Source: Entomortierella parvispora (Eukaryota; Mortierellomycota; Mortierellomycetes; Mortierellales; Mortierellaceae). From it: a DNA stretch of 64,000 nucleotides. The stretch is from contig OY752151.1 in NCBI GenBank assembly GCA_963573315.1, forward strand, positions 372,001 through 436,000, given 5' to 3'. Of the stretch, positions 31,952-44,200 are shown one piece after another (the stretch's first letter is position 1; each line of letters begins with the position of its first letter). The translations under genes were made by a program, and so were the position numbers. A model generated the notes under the pieces. The model made no database searches and was not told where the DNA came from. It saw only the letters and a program-made list of their open reading frames with translations.

Positions 31952-34201
31952 TCTGAATGTAGGTATGTATATACGGTATAGACGACGGAGAGGGAGGGAC
32001 AAAGGTTGGAGGAAAGAAGGAAAGAATGAACGGAAACAAAAAAGAGGTGCTTCATTTAAAGGATTTTTTCAACGATCCTCCGGCCAGAAACCTGCGTAAA
32101 TTGAAATTTCAGATATAAATAACACAGCCTTTGCAGAGGGTCAGCAACCCAGACCCGAGCGGACACTCATCTCCTGTCTCATATCGATAATCCGTTGGTG
32201 ACCCACGCCCCAGTTTCTGCAGTATTTAGTAATTCGAGATTCGTCCATGGCAACCTGCTTTATTCTCCGACAGAACCTGCAGAAGGCTAGCTTGACCTGG
32301 CCCAGCGACCGATTGGCGGATAGGCGGACTGAGCGTCTCAGAGTCATGGCGGGACGTATTCCTCTCCCTGTACCGATACATTCCATCCTTCTGTTTGTTT
32401 GTTGTTGTGTGTTTGTCTGCTAGTGTTTATCAGACGATTTGTCGGATACTTCAAGGCCGCTCTGTAGGAAAAAAAGATACACAGCTCATCATGACTCTTT
32501 TCTCCCTTGGGAAGGGTTTGCACACCGATTGCGCTCGATAAGGGCCACACCCTTGGCCAAAACGGCAAACTCTTAACCCTCAAGTGTAGTCAAGCTGAGA
32601 CGAGTCTAGACGCAGGCTATCATATTCTCCGATCCTAGTTGCGGCTCAACAGAAGAAACTCAATATCATTTCTACCAACATAACGCTTTTATTGGACTTC
32701 AAGATCAATTGCTGCCTCTTCATCGCTACCAGCAATATCAGCGCGAGTCTGAGAGATCTTCAGATTCAAGTGCTGCGGTAGAGCTTTTGGGAGACGAGGC
32801 CACTTCCTGTTATCAAGCTTAGGCATGCAGTGTTGAAGCTCCCATTGGCGCTGCTGCCGAGGTCGCTGTTGATTTGAAAATTTTCGAACTCTGCCCTGGA
32901 TCCTCATAGGGATGAATGAGTGATGTTGACCTGTCATCCTCCTGTAAGTGCTGTCGTTGAAGTGTGGGTGTTCTGTACCAGTCTAGGTTTCCATACACTA
33001 CTGTATGGCTCGAGAAGCGGTAGCAACGCCATTATCCTCGGCTATTCTGGTCTCGTCATCTTCAATGACCTTCTTGGTGATGAAGGTGCCATTTTTTTTT
33101 GGTGATAATTACGTCACCGAATCAGGATTTGACGCAAATGCTAAGTCGCCAGCCTGCATGTGCATGGCTCATGTGAAGTGCTTGTCCGTACAATGCTTTC
33201 CTTCTTGCCTCGCCTTCCTTTGGTTCTCTCTACCTATACTCTTCATTGCCTACTCTTTCTCATTTTCTCTACGCCCCGCACTCTCTACGCCCCGCACTGC
33301 GCTTTAACTTGTTTGAAAGAGGATACAAATAATGAGCTGGGTTGGCACTCTTCATTCGTGTCTACCGTTGCTCTCACGTTGCAAGGTACCAACTATGGAC
33401 ATGGCCTTAGACAAGTTAATGACCCTCATACACAATCGGTATTATGGATATAAACACTTTGAAAGAATTTCGAAGAATCCTACTGCATGGTCTCCAAAAA
33501 CAAGTCCACTGTGTTTTCTGTGAAAACAGCCATTATTTCACTGAAGTGTGGTCATCACCATAAGGGAAAGAGTCCAACAATCCAGCGCTAACTGCCCAGA
33601 CCTCAATCATGTGGAGACCCTGGCACTCGAGCAAGATAGTCAGATCACCGGCTAAAACCTGGTACAACGTGGAGAAGGGATATCCAGCTCCTGTTTGATT
33701 CACTATTTGCCCTTGGAGAATCATACCATGAGGTGAGTGGAGCGGGCTTTAATGTTTATCACCAAGAAGATGACAGATTTGCTCAGCTGCTCAATCATGG
33801 GGATTGCAATAACCGAATAGGCGGGTCCGAACTGGGTGCTTATTGTGACATTTTGCAGGATACACCCCTGAGAATGCGACCTTACTTGGAACCAAGGACC
33901 TCCAGATCAGCAGGATACAGTAGCTTTTTGAAGGTCCCGGTAATCTGTCGGCATCTGGGAGGCTAATTCTCTTTAGTATCCAAGAGGACTTTTGTTATAC
34001 GGCGGATATGACCAGATTCTCTCACAGACAATGCATTCTCCCACAAGACCAGATAGTACTCTACTTTGGCCGTTCTTCGTCCCCTCCCCCCCTTTTTTTG
34101 TTAGTCTGCAAATTTGACCCTTTTCTAAACAAAACGTGTCTTCCCCCCTCCTCTCTGCCTTCTATTTTACATGATTGGTCTCCGAGATAAAGGGATTTTC
34201 G
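31952..34201. other. Gene-poor interval left of the MITE
   Basis: 31952-32110 is the TDH promoter and leader. From there to 34201 I see only short, unlinked frames on both strands, including minus-strand frames at 32689-32937 and 33533-33724 without recognisable domains. Nothing is supportable as a gene. Confidence 0.4.
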
Positions 34202-34203
34202 TA

Positions 34204-34458
34204 CAGTCGAGTTCTCTTTTTCCGCCACTTTTACTAGTGAAAAGTGGCGGATAATGTTTTGAATCGCTTTAAAAATCGTGTGCACTGTCTCATGGCTTCA
34301 CTTTGACAGGGTGAACTGTCGAACCCCTGCTAAAAGAGAGTTACATAGACGATGGCACAGACAGCAATCCTTATATTTTCGGGTCTTTTGAATACTCAAT
34401 TCAAACATTATCCGCCACTTTTCACTAGTAAAAGTGGCGGAAAAAGCGAACTCGACTG
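34204..34458. mobile_element. 255-bp MITE with ~60-bp terminal inverted repeats, TA flanks
   Basis: The left end (34204 onward) reads CAGTCGAGTTC, then CCGCCACTTTTACTAGTG, then AAAAGTGGCGGATAATG. The right end (to 34458) is its near-perfect reverse complement over about 60 bp. Both ends abut TA (34202-34203 and 34459-34460), the target duplication of Tc1/mariner/pogo transposons, and CAGT is a common terminus there. Each TIR itself contains a smaller palindrome (CCGCCACTTTT...AAAAGTGGCGG around ACTAGT). The roughly 135-bp interior has no coding capacity, so mobilisation would need a transposase supplied in trans. Confidence 0.85.
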
Positions 34459-34460
34459 TA

Positions 34461-35264
34461 CTACATCACCCTCCTCAATGGGCAGAATGAAGCTTGCGAA
34501 GTCCATGCCGATATCTAAAAGGCGTGGATGATTTCAGAATCCCTCCAACACCATGCCTCCAACCTTTCGCATAGCGCAAAGCCGCGTCTTGTTTTTTCCC
34601 ACCTTTTGGTTTGAAGTTCACCCATGATATTTTTAACACCCCCTTGCGTGTTGTGGAGAACATAAAGGGGTGTTCCAGGCCATCCACTTGAACAGGCGAT
34701 AAGCCACAAACATTCCTTTTGGCTGAAAGGAGAAGCAACCTTGGTTCCAAACAATAGCCATTCCACTGTGAACAACTGGGGGCTGAGGTTGGTAGGAGGG
34801 GGTTTTCACGGTGGAATGACTAACGATCAGAACCAATTTTTTTTCCCTGTTGTTTTTGGTTGGCCCTCGCAGGCGTGGGATTTTACTGCCTTTTGATCAT
34901 GTTCCTTTGTTTTCAATTTCAGACATTCCACTCTGAAAAACTGGGTGTCAAAGAGGGGTGGAAAACCCTGCGATGAACTCTATCGAAGATTTTCTCTGCG
35001 TCTCAGACCTTGCTCGCTACAACACCGCATGTCATCCTCATATCTATAACCAGGAGCATACGAAGAATGGACATTCATACTCACTCCCCAACCCCTAGAT
35101 TTCAACAAGGGGATCTCATTTTTCCCACTATAAGAAGAAACTCTTGCAGGAACACCTCTCTACTTGGCAGCATCATCTTTCGCCATCTCGAGCATCCTCC
35201 CACCAACTTTACCCCTCACCTTCGTTGTTTTCTAGTTCACTGAGAGATCACTGGGGGAACCAAA
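34461..35264. other. Upstream region of the giant repeat gene
   Basis: No gene can be supported. Minus-strand open stretches at 34475-34836 overlap in several frames and may be decayed coding DNA. CTATAAGAA at 35128-35136 is a possible TATA element about 130 nt before the ATG at 35265. Confidence 0.4.
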
Positions 35265-38200
35265 ATGAGGCTCCTCGCACCGCGTCTGTCCGCCTGCGTG
35301 GCCATTGCTGGCATCATATGTCTTTCGTCGACATTTGCTCTCGATAATACCGCCACTGAAAATGATATCACTATGCCCGAGGCTGACGTCAACGCCCCCG
35401 CTGAAGACGGCGGCTTTGAAGTTCTTTGGGGCAAGAAACACCCCCACCGCAAAAAGAAGCATCCCAAATATGACAGTAAGTTCTAGCACGCGGGAGAGCC
35501 CTCCTTCCTCGAATCTCACGCCAAATTTCCCCAATTGCGAACCCGAAAAAAAAAAATCTAATCGCCATCCTCGCCCCTTGTAGAGAGGGTCTTGAATCTT
35601 GTCTGTGACCACATCGTCATTGACAAGCTTGTATGCAAAGTCAAGTGCGCACCGCACCCCATCTTGCATGGACAATCTGAAGCGCAGGCCCTGCTTGAAG
35701 CTCCCATTGACGCCCCCCTTGACGCCCCCCTTGATGGTGCCCCCCTTGAAGCCCCCCTTGACGCCCTTAACAACGGCAAGGTCACCAATGTCTACATCAT
35801 TATGGACGAGCCATGCTCGAAAGATCTTCCGCCTCTTTGCGCCGCTGCAATCGAGGCAGCATCGAAGGAATCGGAAGAATCGGAAGAAATGGAGGACCCT
35901 CAAGCCGAGGAAGCCGATCCTGAAGATGAAGTCGATCCCAAAGATGAGGCCAATCTCAATGATGAGGCCGATCTCAGTGATGAAGCCGATCTCAATGATG
36001 AACTTGACGAAGATACGGATGCTGGAACTGACACCGATCTGTGGAAGAAAAAACATTCCAAGAACAATAATCATCACCGACAACGACACGGCAAGCACCA
36101 CCATCACCAGATTAAGAACCCCATTCAGCCAGGCAACCCTGTTGGCTCAAAGAAACCAAAGCATCCCTACGAAAACCTCTGCGTCGCCGTTGGCGAGTTT
36201 TGTGGAGATAAGCTCTACGGATGCAAATTTGATTTCAAGACAAGGTACTATTGCAAGGCTGTTGGCGAGAAGCCCGTGGTAATCCTGCCCAACGCCTTGA
36301 GCTGTGGTGGAACGGATGATGGTGGAAAGTGCAACTGCAAGTCTACGAATCCTGTCTGTGGCTCTACACTCGATCCCTCATGCAAGGCCAATCCAAACGC
36401 AATCTACCACTGTCCCAATGGCGTTGGTACAAAGTACGAGATTTTTAAAATCTGCAGTCATGGCACAAAATGCACCACGGACAAGCACGGTAACGCCCAC
36501 TGTGGTTCCGACCCCTGTAAATGTGCTTCCCAGGGCAAGGTATGCTGACTAGCTGGTTCGATGAGTTGTGTCTCCTTTCCTCCTATGACTTATCAAAACA
36601 ATCAATTAACTCTTTTTTTTTTTCTTCATTTGTTTTGACGTGAACTCAGGTTTGCGGCTCAACCTTCCCTGTTTCGTGTGGCCTCGACAAGAACACTCTT
36701 TACATCTGCAAAGGAAAAGGATCCAAGCCTGTCAAGCTTGAAGTTTGCGAAAAAGGGTGCATTGTCCATGCCGGCGATAGTTCCTGTGCAGGCAAATGCC
36801 AATGCCCGATCAGTACCGACGGAAAGCCAGTATGCGGCTCTTCACTCGATCCTTCATGCAAGGCTGATCCAAACACCATCTACTACTGTCCCAAAGGCGA
36901 TGGCACAGCTTACGAGATCTACCAGATCTGCAATCCTGGCACGAAATGTAACAAAGACAAGAACGGCAACGCCAACTGTGGTTCCAACACCTGCCAGTGC
37001 CAAGGAAATCAACAATATTGCTCTAGTTTCTTCCCTGACAAGTGCGGCCTTAAACCAAACTCCATCTACAAATGCAGCAATACCGGTAAACCCACGTTCG
37101 TCTCTACCTGTGATGGTGACCATACCTGCGTCACTCTTTCGGATGGAGCTACTTGCGCAAACAACAACTGCAAGTGCTCTGTGGATGGCACTGTCTGTGG
37201 TGCGGGTTTCCCTCCTTCGTGCACCCTTTCGCCAACTAGCCTGTATACCTGCAAGACAGGAAAAGCCCCGGTCCTGATCAAGAACTGTGCGCCCAACCGT
37301 TGCACATCCTCAGAGACTGTGTCATCTACCGCCGCTGTATTTGAGGCTGCTGATGCTTCGGACAGTTGTTCAGATTCTTGCACATGCACTTCCCAGAGCA
37401 CGGTATGTTAATAGATGATTCATATGAGTCGCGTCTCCTTTTCTTCAGTGACTGATCAAAACCATCAATTGGATCTTTTCCTCTTCTCTATTTGTTTGAT
37501 GCAACTCAGGTTTGCGGTTCTACCTTCCCTGTTTCTTGTGGCCTCGACCAAAATACTCTTTACAGTTGTAAAGGACAAGGATCCAAACCCTCCAAGTCTG
37601 AAGTTTGCCAAGGTGGCTGCGTTGTCAATGCCGGTGATAACTCCTGTGCGGTCAGCTGTAAATGCCCGATCAGCAAGAGCGGACAACCAGTATGTGGTGG
37701 AGCTCTTGATCCCACATGCAACTTGGACCCTACAGTCATTTACTACTGCCCTGGCAGTTCTGGATCCGGTCCCCAGGTCCTCAAGAAATGTCTTCCTGGA
37801 ACTCAATGCAACATGGACAACAACGGTGACGCCAATTGCGGGTACGCCACTTGCTCCTGCTCTGGAGATGTGGTGGCCTGCTCTGAGCAATACCCAGCCG
37901 AGTGCAAGCTCGTCCCCAACAGCATTTACAAGTGCAATTCCAAAGGTGTGCCTGTGATTGTCAAGACTTGCTCCAATGCTCAGGAGTGTGTGTCAGTCGT
38001 TGATAATGCTCTCTGTGGCAACAAAAACTGCAAGTGTCCCTATGATGGCAACTTCTGTGGCAACATCTTCCCTCTTTCTTGCCTTCTTCTCGAAACAACA
38101 ATCTACAGCTGCAAGAAAGGGCAGGATCCGGTCGTTAACAGGACTTGCACTCAAGGAACTTGTTCGACTACATTACCGGCATTCCAGGCTGCTGCTGCCG

Positions 38201-41200
38201 TCTTTGGAGAAGATCAGTGTATTTCTGCTTGTACGTGTGTAGCCAATGCAGCGGTAAGTCTGACCTTTTCACTGCTTATGATCGGTTCGTTGGCAACTCT
38301 TTGAACAAGGGCCGGAGTGACTAACATGAGGCTTATCATTTCCTCTATTTTCGGTTCCCCACTTCAGGTCTGTGGTTCCACGTTCTCCCCCACGTGCGGC
38401 TTGGATACTCAAAGAATCTATCAGTGTAGTGGTTCCGGCTCTAGTCCCACTCCCGGCCAGCTCTGCAGCGATACATGCCTTGCCCAGGCCGGAGGTGCAG
38501 TCTGTTCAACTGCGGCTGACAAATGCAAGTGCAAGAAGGTTGGCAATACTTGCGGCTCAGACTTTGATCCGTCCTGCAACCTCCTCCCCAACCAGCTGTA
38601 TACTTGCACCGCTCTAGGCGCCAACCCTTCGGGTGGTGTTAACTGCCCCAATGGTTGTAGCTTCAGTGGTGCAGGTGTCCCCGATAAATGCAACACGGAG
38701 ACAACAAGAAGCTGCCTCTGCCAGAAGGTCGGCAACACCTGTGGTTCGGTATTCCCTCTAGGATGCGTACTCGACGGCACCAGGCTGTACACTTGCAATG
38801 CCACAGGTGCAATTCCTATTCCAGGTGTTGACTGCCTTAAGGGATGCACTAGCAGGGGACTAACGGGTGCCGATACATGCACTACCACTATCACGCCACC
38901 CAACTGCAACTGTACGAAGACTGGGGATACTTGTGGTGCAACCTTTGCTCCGGCCTGCAACCTTAATCCCAGTCAGCTGTACACCTGTACCGGTGCTGGC
39001 ACTGCTCCAACTCCAGGCGACATTTGTGCCAACGGCTGCACAAACAATGGCGCGTCTCCGGACACGTGCAATACCACACCTCCTAATTGCAACTGCGTGA
39101 AGACTGGCAGTACCTGTGGATCGACCTTTGCTCCATCCTGCGGTCTTATTGTCACCGAGTTGTACACTTGTACCGCAGGCGCTCCTCCTGCAGCTGGCAC
39201 TGAGTGCACCAACGGATGCACGAACAATGGACCATCTGCTCCTGATACCTGCAGCTCCACTACACCCAACTGCAACTGCACGAAGACCGGAGCTACTTGT
39301 GGCTCAGACTTTGTCCCAGCATGCAACCTTGTGACCACTGAGCTGTACACTTGCACTGCGGCCGGTGCCGTTCCTACTACCGGCACTAACTGTACCAACG
39401 GATGCACTAACAATGGTGCAACGGCTGCTGACACATGCAATACCTCTCCAGTGAACTGCAACTGTGTGAAAACTGGCAGCACCTGTGGATCGACCTTTGA
39501 TCCATCCTGCGGTTATGTTTCCTTCGAGTTGTACACTTGTACCGCAGGTGCTCCTCCTACAGCTGGCACTGAGTGCACCAACGGATGCACAAACAATGGA
39601 CCATCTGCTCCTGATACCTGCAGTACCACGCCTCCTAACTGCAACTGTACGAAGACTGGTGACACTTGTGGTGCAACCTTTGCTCCGGCCTGCAACCTCA
39701 ATCCCAATGAGCTGTACACCTGTACCGGTGCTGGCACTGCCCCAACTCCAGGCGACATTTGTGCCAACGGCTGCACAAACAATGGCGCGTCTCCGGACAC
39801 GTGCAATACCACACCTCCTAATTGCAACTGCGTGAAGACTGGCAGCACCTGTGGATCGACCTTTGCTCCATCTTGCGGTCTTATTGTCACCGAGCTGTAC
39901 ACTTGTACTGCTGGCAGCGCTCCTACTGCCAGCACTAACTGTACCAACGGATGCGCAAACAATGGACCAACTGCTCCTGATACATGCAATGGTGTAGTTG
40001 GTCCCAACTGCAACTGTACGAAGACTGGCGACACTTGTGGTGCAACCTTTGCTCCGGCCTGCAACCTTAATCCCAATCAGCTGTACACCTGTACCGGTGC
40101 TGGTATTACTCCAACTCCAGGTGACGTTTGTGCGAACGGCTGCACAAACAATGGTGCGTCTCCGGACACGTGCAATACCACACCTCCTAATTGCAACTGT
40201 GTGAAGACTGGCAGTACCTGTGGATCGACCTTTGCTCCATCCTGCGGTCTTATTGCCACTGAGTTGTACACTTGTACCGCAGGCGCTCCTCCTACAGCTG
40301 GCACTGAGTGCACCAACGGATGCACAAACAATGGACCATCTACTCCTGATACCTGCAGCTCCACTACACCCAACTGCAACTGCACGAAGACCGGAGCTAC
40401 TTGTGGCTCAGACTTTGTCCCAGCATGCAACCTTGTGACCACTGAGCTGTACACTTGCACTGCGGCCGGCGCCGTCCCTACTGCCGGCACTAACTGTACC
40501 AATGGATGCACTAACAACGGTGCAACGGCTGCTGACACATGCAATACCTCTCCAGTGAACTGCAACTGTGTGAAGACTGGCAGCACCTGTGGATCGACCT
40601 TTGATCCATCCTGCGGTTATGTTTCCTTCGAGTTGTACACTTGTACCGCAGGTGCTCCTCCTACAGCTGGCACTGAGTGCACCAACGGATGCACAAACAA
40701 TGGACCATCTGCTCCTGATACCTGCAGTACCACGCCTCCTAACTGCAACTGTACGAAGACTGGCGACACTTGTGGTGCAACCTTTGCTCCGGCCTGCAAC
40801 CTCAATCCCAATGAGCTGTACACCTGTACCGGCGCTGGCACTGCCCCAACTCCAGGCGACATTTGTGCCAACGGCTGCACAAACAATGGCGCGTCTCCGG
40901 ACACGTGCAATACCACACCTCCTAATTGCAACTGCGTGAAGACTGGCAGCACCTGTGGATCGACCTTTGCTCCATCCTGCGGTCTTATTGTCACCGAGCT
41001 GTACACTTGTACTGCCGGCAGCGCTCCTACTGCCAGCACTAACTGTACCAACGGATGCGCAAACAATGGACCAACTGCTCCTGATACATGCAATGGCGTA
41101 GTTGGTCCCAACTGCAACTGCACAAAGACTGGCGATACTTGTGGTGCAACCTTTGCTCCGGCCTGCAACCTTAATCCCAGTCAGCTGTACACCTGCACCG

Positions 41201-44200
41201 GTGCTGGTACTACTCCAACTCCGGGTGACGTTTGTGCGAACGGCTGCACAAACAATGGTGCGTCTCCGGACACGTGCAATACTACACCTCCTAATTGCAA
41301 CTGCGTGAAGACTGGCAGTACCTGTGGATCGACCTTTGCACCATCCTGCGGTCTTATTGCCACTGAGTTGTACACTTGTACCGCAGGCGCTCCTCCTACA
41401 GCTGGCACTGAGTGCACCAACGGATGCACAAACAATGGACCATCTACTCCTGATACCTGCAGCTCCACTACACCCAACTGCAACTGCACGAAGACCGGAG
41501 CTACTTGTGGCTCAGACTTTGTCCCAGCATGCAACCTTGTGACCACTGAGCTGTACACTTGCACTGCGGCCGGTGCCGTTCCTACTGCCGGCACTAACTG
41601 TACCAATGGATGCACTAACAATGGTGCAACGGCTGCTGACACATGCAATACCTCTCCAGTGAACTGCAACTGTGTGAAGACTGGCAGCACCTGTGGATCG
41701 ACCTTTGATCCATCCTGCGGTTATGTTTCCTTCGAGTTGTACACTTGTACCGCAGGTGCTCCTCCTACAGCTGGCACTGAGTGCACCAACGGATGCACAA
41801 ACAATGGACCATCTGCTCCTGATACCTGCAGTACCACGCCTCCTAACTGCAACTGTACGAAGACTGGTGACACTTGTGGTGCAACCTTTGCTCCGGCCTG
41901 CAACCTCAATCCCAATGAGCTGTACACCTGTACCGGTGCTGGCACTGCCCCAACTCCAGGCGACATTTGTGCCAACGGCTGCACAAACAATGGCGCGTCT
42001 CCGGACACGTGCAATACTACACCTCCTAATTGCAACTGCGTGAAGACTGGCAGCACCTGTGGATCGACCTTTGCTCCATCTTGCGGTCTTATTGTCACCG
42101 AGCTGTACACTTGTACTGCTGGCAGCGCTCCTACTGCCAGCACTAACTGTACCAACGGATGCGCAAACAATGGACCAACTGCTCCTGATACATGCAATGG
42201 TGTAGTTGGTCCCAACTGCAACTGTACGAAGACTGGCGATACTTGTGGTGCAACCTTTGCTCCGGCCTGCAACCTTAATCCCAATCAGCTGTACACCTGT
42301 ACCGGTGCTGGTATTACTCCAACTCCAGGTGACGTTTGTGCGAACGGCTGCACAAACAATGGTGCGTCTCCGGACACGTGCAATACCACACCTCCTAATT
42401 GCAACTGTGTGAAGACTGGCAGTACCTGTGGATCGACCTTTGCACCATCCTGCGGTCTTATTGCCACCGAGTTGTACACTTGTACCGCAGGCGCTCCTCC
42501 TACAGCTGGCACTGAGTGCACCAACGGATGCACGAACAATGGACCATCTACTCCTGATACCTGCAGCTCCACTACACCCAACTGCAACTGCACGAAGACC
42601 GGAGCTACTTGTGGCTCAGACTTTGTCCCAGCATGCAACCTTGTGACCACTGAGCTGTACACTTGCACTGCGGCCGGTGCCGTTCCTACTACCGGCACTA
42701 ACTGTACCAACGGATGCACTAACAATGGTGCAACGGCTGCTGACACATGCAATACCTCTCCAGTGAACTGCAACTGTGTGAAAACTGGCAGCACCTGTGG
42801 ATCGACCTTTGATCCATCCTGCGGTTATGTTTCCTTCGAGTTGTACACTTGTACCGCAGGTGCTCCTCCTACAGCTGGCACTGAGTGCACCAACGGATGC
42901 ACAAACAATGGACCATCTGCTCCTGATACCTGCAGTACCACGCCTCCTAACTGCAACTGTACGAAGACTGGTGACACTTGTGGTGCAACCTTTGCTCCGG
43001 CCTGCAACCTCAATCCCAATGAGCTGTACACCTGTACCGGTGCTGGCACTGCCCCAACTCCAGGCGACATTTGTGCCAACGGCTGCACAAACAATGGCGC
43101 GTCTCCGGACACGTGCAATACCACACCTCCTAATTGCAACTGCGTGAAGACCGGCAATACCTGTGGATCGACCTTTGCTCCATCCTGCGGTCTTATTGTC
43201 ACCGAGCTGTATACTTGTACTGCTGGCAGCGCTCCTACTGCTAGCACTAACTGTACCAACGGATGCGCAAACAATGGACCAACTGCTCCTGATACATGCA
43301 ATGGTGTAGTTGGTCCCAACTGCAACTGTACGAAGACTGGCGACACTTGTGGTGCAACCTTTGCTCCGGCCTGCAACCTTAATCCCAATCAGCTGTACAC
43401 CTGCACTGGTGCTGGTGCTACTCCAACTCCAGGTGACGTTTGTGCGAACGGCTGCACAAACAATGGTGCGTCTCCGGACACGTGCAATACCACACCTCCT
43501 AATTGCAACTGTGTGAAGACTGGCAGTACCTGTGGATCGACCTTTGCACCATCCTGCGGTCTTATTGCCACCGAGTTGTATACTTGTACCGCAGGCGCTC
43601 CTCCTACAGCTGGCACTGAGTGCACCAACGGATGCACGAACAATGGACCATCTGCTCCTGATACCTGCAGCTCCACTACACCCAACTGCAACTGCACGAA
43701 GACCGGAGCTACTTGTGGCTCAGACTTTGTCCCAGCATGCAACCTTGTCACCACTGAGCTGTACACTTGCACTGCGGCCGGTGCCGTTCCTACTACCGGC
43801 ACTAACTGTACCAACGGATGCACTAACAATGGTGCAACGGCTGCTGACACATGCAATACCTCTCCAGTGAACTGCAACTGTGTGAAAACTGGCAGCACCT
43901 GTGGATCGACCTTTGATCCATCCTGCGGTTATGTTTCCTTCGAGTTGTACACTTGTACCGCAGGTGCTCCTCCTACAGCTGGCACTGAGTGCACCAACGG
44001 ATGCACAAACAATGGACCATCTGCTCCTGATACCTGCAGTACCACGCCTCCTAACTGCAACTGTACGAAGACTGGTGACACTTGTGGTGCAACCTTTGCT
44101 CCGGCCTGCAACCTCAATCCCAATGAGCTGTACACCTGTACCGGTGCTGGCACTGCCCCAACTCCAGGCGACATTTGTGCCAACGGCTGCACAAACAATG

